Assembly (NCBI RefSeq): GCF_018736145.1
Contig: NZ_CP059997.1
Coordinates: 8,059,501 to 8,123,500, forward strand
Length of the DNA stretch: 64,000 nt
Reading direction: 5' to 3'
Origin: Amycolatopsis sp. CA-230715
GTDB taxonomy: Bacteria > Actinomycetota > Actinomycetes > Mycobacteriales > Pseudonocardiaceae
The position numbers and the translations under genes are program-made. The notes under the pieces were generated by a model. It worked only from the letters and a program-made list of their open reading frames with translations. It was not told where the DNA came from and searched no databases. This document shows positions 9,001 through 16,589 of this stretch, one piece after another. Within the stretch, counting starts at the first letter, position 1. Every line of letters starts with the position of its first letter.

Positions 9001-11630
9001 ACCTGGGCGGGCTCGACCTGCTGTCCGCGACGGAACGCGGTCAGCTGGTGGCCGCCGCCGAAGACGCCGAGCCGCCCGCCACGTTGCCCGCCCTGTTCGC
9101 CGCACAGGCCGAACGGACCCCGGACCGTCCCGCGGTCGAGTACGGCGGAACGGCGGTCAGCTACGCCGAACTGGACGAGCGCGCCAACCGGTTGGCACAC
9201 CACCTGATCGGCCTCGGCGTCGGGCCGGAGCAGGTGGTCGCGCTGGCACTGCGCCGGTCCACCGAGTTCGTGGTGGCCGTACTGGCGGTCACCAAGGCGG
9301 GGGCCGCGTACGCGCCGGTCGATCCGGACGACCCCGCCGCGCGGTTCGACTACCTGTTGGCCGATCTCGCTCCGGCGGTGGTGCTGACCACCCGGTCCGT
9401 CGACGGGCCCGCCCCGCGCGGCGCCACGGTCGTCGAACTCGACGACCTCGACCTGACCGGGCTGCCCGCCACCGAGCCGGCCGACTCCGACCGCGGCGCG
9501 CCGCTGCGGCCGGAGCACCCCGCCTACGTGATGTACACGTCCGGCACCACCGGGAGTCCGCGCGGGGTCGTGGTCACCCACGCCGGGCTGACCGATCTCG
9601 CCGCCAACCAGCGCGCGCACTACGAGATCACGCCCGAGTCCAGGGTGCTCCAGTTCGTCTCGACCAGTTTCGACGTGTCCGTCGCGGAGCTGACCCTCGC
9701 GCTGCTTTCCGGCGCCTGCCTGGTGGTGCCGCCGCGGCAGCTGGCCGGTGCGAACCTGGCGTCCGAACTGGACCGGTCGCGCATCACCCACGTGCACGTG
9801 CCGCCGTCGGCGATGCTGGGCGTGCCGACGGTGCCGCTGCCGCACCTGCGCGCCTGGATCACCGGCGCGGAGCCGTGTCCCGAGAAGCTGATCGATTTCT
9901 GGTCGCGGGACCGGCTGGTGGTCAACGCCTACGGGCTGACCGAAACGACCGTGGACGTGACGTTCACGCGATGCCGTGCCGGTGAACGGAATTCCGGGAT
10001 CGGACGGCCGATCCGCGGCGCGCGGACCTACGTGCTGGACGCGGCGATGCGGCCGGTGCCGCCGGGGGTGCCCGGTGAGCTGTACGTCGCGGGCTCCGGT
10101 CTGGCCCGCGGCTACCACGGGAGGCCGGCGCGGACCGCCGAACGGTTCGTGGCCAACCCGTTCGGTCCGCCGGGTTCGCGGCTGTACCGCACCGGGGACC
10201 TCGCGCGGTGGCGTCCGGACGACGGGCCCGGCGCCACGCGGTGGCGGCTGGACCTGATCGGGCGCGCGGACGACGAGGTCAAGATCCGCGGTTTCCGGGT
10301 CGAGCTCGGCGAGGTCGAAGCGGTGCTGCGCGGGCACGACCGGGTCGCCGCGGCGGCCGCGGTGGTGCGCGAGGACCAGCCAGGCGAACGGCGGCTGGTC
10401 GCCTACGCGGTGCCGTCGGGTGAACCGGTCTCGGAGGACGAGCTGCGCGCGTACCTCGCCGACCAGCTCCCCGACTACATGGTGCCTTCGGTGTTCGTGT
10501 CGCTGGCGGAACTGCCGTTGACGCCCAGCGGAAAGCTCGACCCGGCCCGGCTCCCCGCCCCGCCGTCGCGGTCCCGGTCCGCCGGGCGGGCGCCGAGGAG
10601 CCTGCGGGAATACGTGCTGTGCCGGTTGTTCGCCGAGGTGCTCGGTGTGCCTGAGATCGATCCGGAGGACGATTTCTTCGACCTGGGCGGGAATCCCCAG
10701 CTGTGCACGAGGCTGGCCGCGCGGATCCGGTCGGCGCTGACCGTCGACCTGACCGTGCGCGAGGTGGTCGACGCACGGACCCCGGCCGGGGTCGCCGTGC
10801 TGCTGACCGGCGCGGCCGGCGCGGTGGACACGTTCAGCCGGGTACTGCCGATGCGCGTCAACGGCGAGCTGCCGCCGTTGTTCTGCCTGCCCCAGATCAC
10901 CGGGATGAGCTGGCGGTACGTCAACCTGCTCTGTGCGCTCGACCCCCGGGTTCCGGTGTACGCGCTGCAATCCGAGGGGCTCACCGGGGACGGTCCGCTG
11001 CCGACCACGCTCGCCGAGATCGCCGCGGACTGCGTCGAAACCATCCGCGGCATCCAGCCGGAAGGTCCTTACCACCTGATCGGCTGGTCCTTCGGCGGCA
11101 ACCTCGCGCAGGCGGTCGCCGTGCGGCTGCAGGAGGCGGGCGAGCGCGTGGGCCTGGTGGCGATCCTGGACTCGTACCCGGGGGAGGACCCCGAGAACAA
11201 GGTTCCGCCGCAGGACCACCCGATGATGTCGGCCATGCTGGACGGCTACGCCCGGTTCTACGACGGCATCGAAGACGTGCAACCGCCCGACGATCTCGCC
11301 GAGCTGCGCGCGCAGTGCCTCAGCTACCTCGGCCGCGGCCGCAGCGAGTTGCGCTACCTGTCCGTCGAGCAGCGCTCCCGGATCCTGGACGTCATGCTCG
11401 CCAACGTGCGGACCCTCCTGCTCGAAGAACCGGAGCGCTACACCGGCGACGTACTGCTGATCGCCGCGCTCCGGGACGAAAAGCCATGGGAGACACCGGA
11501 TACCTGGAAGTCCCGTGTGGACGGATCGATCCGGGTGACCGAAGTGGACTGCCGCCACGACGAGCTGATGGACCCCGGCCCGGTAGCCGAGATCTGCGCG
11601 GCACTGGCCCCGTACCTCGAAGAGGAGTGA
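6039..11630 (+). CDS. Terminal NRPS with aberrant order C-T-C-A-T*-TE
   Basis: The GTG start overlaps the preceding stop, giving 1863 residues. Domains in order: a condensation domain (HHILVDG at 144) expected to be D-to-L because it follows an epimerase; a carrier with GGHSL (Ser 500) that has no adenylation domain of its own; and a second condensation domain (HHIASDG at 682). An adenylation domain (about 1010-1505) follows, with SGTTGSPRG (the usual Lys is Arg), NAYGLTE and TPSGKLD; its pocket reads DVAHWTAVD. The next carrier reads LGGNPQL, with Pro 1553 where the phosphopantetheine Ser should be. A type I thioesterase closes the protein (GWSFGG, Ser 1684; His 1840). Carrier 500 must be loaded in trans or by the downstream A domain. 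The last carrier cannot hold an intermediate, so release probably occurs from an upstream carrier. Domain calls are firm; loading logic is inference. Confidence 0.97.
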   Translation: MTKSKLEDVVPLTPLQEGMFFHAAYDDDGVDVYQAQCVLALEGGLEPEVLRTAAASLVRRYPVLRSGFRVRKTGEPIQVIYREVPLDWSEVDLSGLGAEERDAELGELLTADWAKRFDLGRPPLLRFTLVKIAAGEHRLVLTNHHILVDGWSLAVLIDDLFALYASGGDASGLPKVTSHRNFLAWMSEQDSAASSQAWQVALAGVDRPTLVAPGAAPHSELPARITVPADEELGGRLRQLVQTTGLTANTLVQAAWASVLHAVTGREDVVFGTIVSGRPPEIDGMQKMVGMFINTVPVRVRLRPGASAAENLARLADEQSRLMAHQHLRLTDVTRQTGLATLFDTFVVFENYPVDTSAREIAPGLRLAEITGDDAAHYPFRLAVRLTGDRLQTVLEYRQDLFDEVTANWVADAFERALRYLIDAADGPLGTPVTLADAERIELFGDLLQESAPALADDAQAPARRIRDPREEILCGLVADVLRLDRVAPDDDFFDIGGHSLSAIQLLSRMRSVFGAELPVRAVFEAPTVAGLVARLDEAGMARPALKQAVRPDRIPLSFAQQRLWFTCQLEGPSATYNLPMSMRLTGELDRKALVAALGDVVGRHESLRTLFVEVDGMPYQRVLPQSQARPAVEFVEVPGEGLHDAMLRAATTTFDLATELPVRAWLFATGPREHVLLMLTHHIASDGWSAGPLGRDLVAAYTARRDGRRPDWPELPVHYADYTLWQRELLGSESDPHSLVSTQLDFWRDNLAQLPNQLELPTDRPRPATPSYRGDVVTFEVDAGVHRGLAELARASQSSMFMVVHAAIAALLTRMGAGTDVRLCTVVAGRNDQVLEDLVGFFVNTLVLRTDTSGEPSFRDLVGRVRQGDLAAFAHQDVPFQRVVAMANPTRSATAHSLYQVMLVFQNNEGPTLDMPGLTVAAEDFGIGAARLDLSFSVAERFDDGAPKGIHGTLDYALDLFDAETAQGIADRLAWLLTQVADNPDLHLGGLDLLSATERGQLVAAAEDAEPPATLPALFAAQAERTPDRPAVEYGGTAVSYAELDERANRLAHHLIGLGVGPEQVVALALRRSTEFVVAVLAVTKAGAAYAPVDPDDPAARFDYLLADLAPAVVLTTRSVDGPAPRGATVVELDDLDLTGLPATEPADSDRGAPLRPEHPAYVMYTSGTTGSPRGVVVTHAGLTDLAANQRAHYEITPESRVLQFVSTSFDVSVAELTLALLSGACLVVPPRQLAGANLASELDRSRITHVHVPPSAMLGVPTVPLPHLRAWITGAEPCPEKLIDFWSRDRLVVNAYGLTETTVDVTFTRCRAGERNSGIGRPIRGARTYVLDAAMRPVPPGVPGELYVAGSGLARGYHGRPARTAERFVANPFGPPGSRLYRTGDLARWRPDDGPGATRWRLDLIGRADDEVKIRGFRVELGEVEAVLRGHDRVAAAAAVVREDQPGERRLVAYAVPSGEPVSEDELRAYLADQLPDYMVPSVFVSLAELPLTPSGKLDPARLPAPPSRSRSAGRAPRSLREYVLCRLFAEVLGVPEIDPEDDFFDLGGNPQLCTRLAARIRSALTVDLTVREVVDARTPAGVAVLLTGAAGAVDTFSRVLPMRVNGELPPLFCLPQITGMSWRYVNLLCALDPRVPVYALQSEGLTGDGPLPTTLAEIAADCVETIRGIQPEGPYHLIGWSFGGNLAQAVAVRLQEAGERVGLVAILDSYPGEDPENKVPPQDHPMMSAMLDGYARFYDGIEDVQPPDDLAELRAQCLSYLGRGRSELRYLSVEQRSRILDVMLANVRTLLLEEPERYTGDVLLIAALRDEKPWETPDTWKSRVDGSIRVTEVDCRHDELMDPGPVAEICAALAPYLEEE

Positions 11631-11657
11631 CCAGGAGTCCGTAACGAAGAACTGGTT

Positions 11658-11690
11658 CGAGGCGTGGCGGCGATGAGCCGCCACGCCTCG
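11658..11690. terminator. Hairpin downstream of the NRPS
   Basis: A perfect 14-bp stem (11658-11671 with 11677-11690) and a 5-base loop lies 28 bases after the NRPS stop, between convergent genes. It is a likely intrinsic terminator, although no T run follows. Confidence 0.7.
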
Positions 11691-11724
11691 AGTCGTTGTC
11701 GCGGAACGACACCCGTTCATGACA

Positions 11725-11758
11725 AACGCGCCCGCCTCCAGCCGGAGACGGGCGCGTT
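11725..11758. terminator. Second convergent hairpin
   Basis: A near-perfect stem (aacgcgcccg…cgggcgcgtt) ends 21 bases before the stop of the minus-strand gene. It probably terminates the minus-strand operon, or acts in both directions together with 11658-11690. Confidence 0.7.
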
Positions 11759-11779
11759 CATGTCCTCAGTGGACAGAGG

Positions 11780-13078
11780 TCAGGTCGTGTCTTGCGTTGC
11801 CATGGAGAGGGTCGGGGCCGGTTCGGCGGGGCGGCGGCCGTCGGGTAGCAGGACGTCGTCCCCGTCCAGCGCGTGCGCCGCGTACCTGCCGAGGGAGCTG
11901 ATGAGCAGCCGCATCTCCAGTTCCAGGCAGCGGACCAGCCGCACCAGGCCGTTCTCGGGGTCTTCTTGCGCCGCGAGCAGCGCCGCGCGGCCGAGGCCGA
12001 CCGCGGTGGCGCCCAGCGCGAGGCACTTGACCGCGCGCGTGCCTTCCCACATCCGGCCGCTGACCAGCAGGCAGCGCGGCTGCCTTCCGATCCGGCACAG
12101 GCATTCGCCGAGCGGGAGCCCGACGTGGTCGGCGAACCCGCGCGGTATCCAGCCGGAACCTGCTTCGGCCCCGTCGACGGTCACGGCGTCCGCACCGCTT
12201 TCCCAGGCCACGAGTGCCGCTTCGCGGACGTCACGGCCGGGATGCAGCTTGACCCACACCTTGACGCGGGGGAAGTTGTTGCGCATCAACCGGATCTGCT
12301 GGCGGAGGATCTCCTCGGTGAACGTGCCGGGGCTGCTGCTGCGGAGCACGACGCCCGCGTCGGCACCGAAAATCGGGTCCACCGCGTACTGGTCGGCGAT
12401 CCGGCCCGCCGATTCCGCGTCGACGACCGTCATCCCGCCGAGGCCGGGCTTGGCGCCCTGGCCGACCTTCAGCTCGAACGCGAGCCGACCGGTGTCCAGC
12501 AGTGGCTGCGCGGAAGGGTCGCTGTAGGTCAGGTTCCACACCTCGGCGTCGGCGTCCTCCGTGCTCTGCTGCACCACGACGCCACCGAGACCGTCGGGAA
12601 CGGACTCGGTGTACGCCCTGATCCTGGCGAGCAGGGAACCCTCGGTCTCACTGGTCAGCCTGCCGTACCCGTTCATCGGCACCACGTTTTCGCCGATGAC
12701 GAGGGGAATGCCCAACCGTCCCGCCTGACGGCTCACCGCGACACCGACGTCGCCCGCCGCGATCTGCGTCGAACCGAACGCCGACACGTACACCGGCATG
12801 CTCGCGCGCAGGCCACCGATCGCGGTGTCCAGCACGACGTCGCCGTAGAGCGGCTCACGGCCGAGTTCGATCAGCTTTTCCAGGCGCTGCGGCATGAACA
12901 CCGGCGGGACGAGCCGGGCGTTGTCGATCAGGTCGAGCGGCGCGGGCGCGTCGTGCGCGCCCGCGCCGAACAACGCGGTGCCGTACTCGCCGTCCGGCGG
13001 GAACACCTCCGCGGGGCCCCGCCGCGCTCTCGCACGGACCGCGTCGGCGGGGAAACCCTTTGCGGTGAACGTGGTCAC
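11780..13078 (-). CDS. FMN-dependent glutamate-synthase-like (GltB central domain) protein
   Basis: This is a 432-residue protein with the glutamate synthase FMN-binding fold: ELKVGQGAKPGLGG, VWVKLHPG and the phosphate-binding region GADAVTVDGAEAGSG. There is no amidotransferase domain and I see no iron-sulfur cysteine cluster of the GltB type. The GTG start at 13078 overlaps the stop of the AsnRS-like gene (GTGA). A longer frame upstream of this GTG encodes only unrelated residues, so 13078 is preferred. The tight coupling suggests that the two proteins act on one substrate, for instance amidation followed by an FMN-dependent nitrogen transfer or redox step. That reaction is speculation. It is last in a four-gene minus-strand operon inside the NRPS cluster. 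Confidence 0.85.
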   Translation of the reverse strand: MTTFTAKGFPADAVRARARRGPAEVFPPDGEYGTALFGAGAHDAPAPLDLIDNARLVPPVFMPQRLEKLIELGREPLYGDVVLDTAIGGLRASMPVYVSAFGSTQIAAGDVGVAVSRQAGRLGIPLVIGENVVPMNGYGRLTSETEGSLLARIRAYTESVPDGLGGVVVQQSTEDADAEVWNLTYSDPSAQPLLDTGRLAFELKVGQGAKPGLGGMTVVDAESAGRIADQYAVDPIFGADAGVVLRSSSPGTFTEEILRQQIRLMRNNFPRVKVWVKLHPGRDVREAALVAWESGADAVTVDGAEAGSGWIPRGFADHVGLPLGECLCRIGRQPRCLLVSGRMWEGTRAVKCLALGATAVGLGRAALLAAQEDPENGLVRLVRCLELEMRLLISSLGRYAAHALDGDDVLLPDGRRPAEPAPTLSMATQDTT

Positions 13079-14085
13079 GGGGAGACCACGCCGGGAACCT
13101 TGGGGTACGCGCTGGCCTGCCACACCGCGTCCAGGCCGCACAGGTACCGGGTGAGCCGTTCGAGCCCGAGGCCGAAACCGGCGCTGTCGGGGATGCCCTC
13201 GCGCACCATGTTCAGGTACCACTCGTACTTCGCCGGGTTCTCCCCGGTTTCGCGCATCCGCGCCATGATCCGGTCGTACTCGAACTCGCGCTCGCTGCCG
13301 CTGCTCAGCTCGCCGTACCCCTCGGGGGCGATCAGGTCGAAGTTGTTCAGCTGACCGGGCGTGGTCTTGCTTTCCCGGTCGTAGAACCCGCGCGAGCCCT
13401 TCGGGTAGTCGAGGAGGAAGAACGGCACGGTGGCCTTCCTGGCCAGGATTTCCTCGCCAGGCCAGTCGATTTCCGCGTCCGGGCTCTGGTCGTGCTGGTC
13501 GTCCTGCAGCGCCTTGACCGCCTCGCTGTGGGTCATCCGGCCGAACGCGGTCCCCGCCAGCACCTCCTTCAGCGGGGCGATGTCGCGGCCCAGTGCTTCG
13601 AGCACGTCCGGGATGTCCTCGACCACCCGCCGCACGATGTGCGTGACGAGCCGCTCCAGCACGCCGGTGATCTGCTCGCGCGTCGCACCGGCCATCTCGA
13701 CGTCGATCTGGTGGAACTCGGCGAGGTGCCGGTGCGTCGCCGAGGCCTCCGGCGGTTCGAGGCGGACGTTCGGCGCGATGTAGAAGATCTTGTCGAAACC
13801 GACGAGCGTGGCCTGCTTGTAGAGGATGACGCTGGCCATCAGCTTGTAGCGGTGACCGTAGTAGTCGATGTCGACCTGCTTGGCGCCGCGCACCGCGGGA
13901 TCGGTGACCGGACCGATCAGCGGCGGCAGGAACTCCATGAATCCCTCGCCGCCGAGGAACTCCCGCGCGGACGCGACGATCTTCTGCTGCACCCGCACCA
14001 TGTCGCGGGTGACCGGCGAGGACAGGTGCTCCTTCGGTGTCGGCAGGCTGAATCCGGCCTTGCCGTTGGTGAGCTGGGTGGTCAT
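13075..14085 (-). CDS. AsnRS/AspRS-like ligase lacking the anticodon-binding domain (asparagine synthetase A-like)
   Basis: This is a 336-residue class II aminoacyl-tRNA-synthetase catalytic core. Motif 2 is near THRHLAEFHQIDVEMA and motif 3 is GFGLGLERLTRYL. It starts almost directly in the catalytic domain, so the N-terminal OB-fold anticodon-binding domain of true AsnRS/AspRS (normally about 430 or more residues) is missing. Archaeal-type asparagine synthetases have this architecture and amidate aspartyl-AMP without tRNA. A role in making an amide, or activating an Asp-like acid for the peptide, is inferred. The ATG is preceded by GGGAG at a good distance. It is co-operonic with the aminotransferase (51-bp gap) and overlaps the glutamate-synthase-like gene. 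Confidence 0.85.
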   Translation of the reverse strand: MTTQLTNGKAGFSLPTPKEHLSSPVTRDMVRVQQKIVASAREFLGGEGFMEFLPPLIGPVTDPAVRGAKQVDIDYYGHRYKLMASVILYKQATLVGFDKIFYIAPNVRLEPPEASATHRHLAEFHQIDVEMAGATREQITGVLERLVTHIVRRVVEDIPDVLEALGRDIAPLKEVLAGTAFGRMTHSEAVKALQDDQHDQSPDAEIDWPGEEILARKATVPFFLLDYPKGSRGFYDRESKTTPGQLNNFDLIAPEGYGELSSGSEREFEYDRIMARMRETGENPAKYEWYLNMVREGIPDSAGFGLGLERLTRYLCGLDAVWQASAYPKVPGVVSP

Positions 14086-14136
14086 CGAACGCTCCCGTGG
14101 TACGTGTCGTGGGTGTGTCGGGTCCCGGTTTCCGCG

Positions 14137-15240
14137 CTAGCTGAGGCTGGCGGCAAGCCGCTCGACACCGGTGGAGAACTCCTCCGGTGTCATCGCCTGG
14201 AAGGGCAGCCTGAGGAACATCGTGTCCACTGTGGACTTCTCGGTGCTCGGGTAGAACGCCGATCCGGAGATCAGCTTGACGCCGGCGCCGAGCGCGCGGT
14301 CGAGGAACGCGTCCGGGTCGGACCCGGTCTTGACCCGCACGCCGACGTAGTAGCCGCCGTCGGGCACGGCCATCAGCGCGTCGCCGAGCGAAGACTGCAC
14401 GCTTCGGACCGCCGCGTCGTGCCGCGGCCGGAGGAAGTCACGGGCGCGCTCGACGTTCTCGGTGACCAGACCGGACCCCAGCGCGCGGGCGGCGACGGCC
14501 TGGCACAGTCCGACGGGGGACAGGTACACCCCTTCGGACCTGGTGGCCAGCTCCAGCGCGGTGTCCGCGTCGCTGATCACGTAGCCGATCCGCAGGCCGG
14601 GGCTGAGCACCTTGCTCAGCGAACCGAGCGTGATCACCCTGGCCCCCTCGGCCAGTTCCGACAGGCTCGGCAGTGTCTCGCCGTGGAAGCGCAGGTCCCG
14701 GTAGGGGATGTCCTCGATGACGGTGAACCCGTACTCGGCGGCGAGGCCGAGCAGTTCCCCGCGCTTGGCCAAGCTGAGCGTGACCCCGCTGGGGTTCTGG
14801 AAGTCCGGCACCGTGTAGACGAACGCGGGCACCTCGGCACGGAGCCGCTCGCGCAGGTCCGCCAGGTCCATGCCGTCGGCTTCCAGCGGGATCGAGCTCA
14901 CCCGTCCGCCGTGCCGTTCGAAGATCCGGGCCGCGCGGTCGTAGGTCGGTCCTTCGACGTACACCGCGGCCCCGCTACCGGACAGCAGGTGCGCGGCCAG
15001 CAGGTCCAGCGCCTGGAGCGAGCCGTTGGTCACCAGGATGTGGTCCGGGTCCGCGTCGTGCCGCTTCGCCAGTTGCTCGCGCAGGGTCGGGTCGCCGAGG
15101 TAGCGCCCGATCGGCGGGTACTGGAACAGGCGCGGGCCGAGTTCGGCCACCGCCGCTTCGGTGTGCTCGGCGAGTTCGCGCGCCGGAATCGCCTCGATCG
15201 GCGGAACTCCCCTGGAGAACTGCACCACGTCTGGATTCAC
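14137..15240 (-). CDS. hpgT: PLP-dependent aminotransferase, HpgT-like
   Basis: This 367-residue fold-type I aminotransferase belongs to the group that includes 4-hydroxyphenylglycine transaminase HpgT and 2-aminoadipate aminotransferases. The Schiff-base lysine lies in SLSKVLSPGLRIGY, preceded by the PLP pocket motifs PDFQNPSG and EDIPYRDLRF. The GTG start lies 4 bases after the stop of the Hmo-like oxidase gene. The pair would convert an alpha-hydroxy acid to an alpha-keto acid and then to an amino acid, as in hydroxyphenylglycine synthesis. The third enzyme of that route (HmaS) is not in this window, so the actual substrate is open. Confidence 0.85.
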   Translation of the reverse strand: MNPDVVQFSRGVPPIEAIPARELAEHTEAAVAELGPRLFQYPPIGRYLGDPTLREQLAKRHDADPDHILVTNGSLQALDLLAAHLLSGSGAAVYVEGPTYDRAARIFERHGGRVSSIPLEADGMDLADLRERLRAEVPAFVYTVPDFQNPSGVTLSLAKRGELLGLAAEYGFTVIEDIPYRDLRFHGETLPSLSELAEGARVITLGSLSKVLSPGLRIGYVISDADTALELATRSEGVYLSPVGLCQAVAARALGSGLVTENVERARDFLRPRHDAAVRSVQSSLGDALMAVPDGGYYVGVRVKTGSDPDAFLDRALGAGVKLISGSAFYPSTEKSTVDTMFLRLPFQAMTPEEFSTGVERLAASLS

Positions 15241-15244
15241 CCTG

Positions 15245-16348
15245 TCACCGTCCTTCGTTCGCGCTCACCAGGTGAGCGGCGGCGTCGGCGCGGACCACGC
15301 AGTCGGGCCCCACCTCGTCCACCGACCCCAAACCCAGTTGCAGCAAGATGTTCTCGATCTCCTGGTGCAGCATGGTCAGCACCGCTTCCACCCCGGCCTG
15401 ACCGGCGAGCCGCAGGCCCCACAGGTACGGCCTGCCGATGCAGACCGCGCGGGCCCCGAGCGCGAGTGCCTTCACCACGTCCGCGCCGGAGCGGATGCCG
15501 CCGTCGACCAGCAGCGCGCACTGGTCCCGCACGCGCGCGGAGATCGCGGCCAGCGCCGGGAGGGTCGGCACGACCCCGTCCAGCTGCCTGCCACCGTGGT
15601 TGGACACCACGATGCCCTCGGCGCCGATGTCGACGCACCGCTGCGCGTCCTCCGGGCTGAGCACGCCCTTGACCACCATGGGCACGGTCAGCCTCGACCG
15701 GATCCGCTCCAGATCGGGCCAGGTCAGCGGAATCCGGTCGAGCCTGGCGTCGGCCGGGGTGTCGCCGGTCAGGATGCCGAGCATGCGCAGGGTGCCGAAA
15801 TCGGCGGATTCGGGCATCCGGAACCCCGCCCGGCGCGCGCTGATCCGCTGCGGCCGGTAGTAGGCGTCCACGGTGACCACGATTCCCTTGGCCCCGGCCG
15901 CCTGCGCCATGTCGACCATGGCGTCGACGCACGCGAGCGACTGGTACGGGTAGACCTGGAACCAGCAGGCGTCGCCGCCTTCCTTGGCGATGTCCGGGAA
16001 CGCGTAGTGGGTGTCGGAACTGACCACCGACAGCGTTCCCATCCGCTGCGCGGCCCGCGCCGTGGCCAGCTCGGCCTCGTCGTGCAGGATGCGCTGCGGG
16101 CTGGTCGGGCCGAGGACGACGGGCATGGCCAGGTGGTGGCCGAGCACCGAAACCCCGGTCTTCGGCTGGTCGTCGGCGCCGGAGAGCACCCGCGGCCGCA
16201 ACCAGACGTCCTCGTAGGCAGCGGCGTTCGCCCGGATGCTGCGCTCGGATCCGGCGCCGCCGGACAGGTACGCCCAGCTCGCCCTGTCCAGGCTCGTCCT
16301 GGTCGCTTCTTCGAAATCGGCAAGGGTCATCAACGCGGTCAGGTCCAC
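15245..16348 (-). CDS. hmo: FMN-dependent alpha-hydroxy-acid oxidase, hydroxymandelate-oxidase-like (Hmo)
   Basis: This 367-residue enzyme belongs to the glycolate/lactate/mandelate oxidase family. SNHGGRQLDG carries the catalytic His and the substrate-binding Arg, WFQVYPYQS carries FMN and active-site residues, and the FMN phosphate site is VDGGIRSGADVVKAL. The size is normal for the family. The GTG start has GAGG four bases upstream. It heads the minus-strand operon hmo-hpgT-ligase-glutamate synthase and is divergent from the VioC/AsnO-type oxygenase. The next gene being an HpgT homologue points to a hydroxymandelate-type substrate, but lactate-oxidase-like activity on another hydroxy acid is possible. 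Confidence 0.88.
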   Translation of the reverse strand: MDLTALMTLADFEEATRTSLDRASWAYLSGGAGSERSIRANAAAYEDVWLRPRVLSGADDQPKTGVSVLGHHLAMPVVLGPTSPQRILHDEAELATARAAQRMGTLSVVSSDTHYAFPDIAKEGGDACWFQVYPYQSLACVDAMVDMAQAAGAKGIVVTVDAYYRPQRISARRAGFRMPESADFGTLRMLGILTGDTPADARLDRIPLTWPDLERIRSRLTVPMVVKGVLSPEDAQRCVDIGAEGIVVSNHGGRQLDGVVPTLPALAAISARVRDQCALLVDGGIRSGADVVKALALGARAVCIGRPYLWGLRLAGQAGVEAVLTMLHQEIENILLQLGLGSVDEVGPDCVVRADAAAHLVSANEGR

Positions 16349-16589
16349 AATGCCTCGCAGCCTCCTCGAGCCATCCGGTCGGGTCGACCGATTCGGCTCC
16401 CACGAGGCTAGTTCTTATGGTTTTCGTCTCTATTTTATCCCTATTTCATCGAACTTTTTCTGCTTGGGTATCTGTCGACGTGGAAATTCTTTCCGCTATG
16501 CCCGAATAAAATCGGGATGAAATCGATCAGGACTATGCTCGGTGGCACAGTTCGTATTTCCACCGCTGTTAGCAGACCTGGAGGTCGTC
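16349..16589. promoter_or_regulatory. AT-rich divergent promoter region
   Basis: This 241-bp gap between hmo and the oxygenase gene is strikingly AT-rich for this genome, especially 16400-16540 with runs such as tattttatcc and gaataaaatcgg. It must contain the promoters of both divergent transcripts. I could not define a specific operator. Confidence 0.6.

Noticed and set aside
13075..14085. Housekeeping asparaginyl-tRNA synthetase
   Set aside because: The anticodon-binding domain is missing and the gene is operonic with secondary-metabolism genes.
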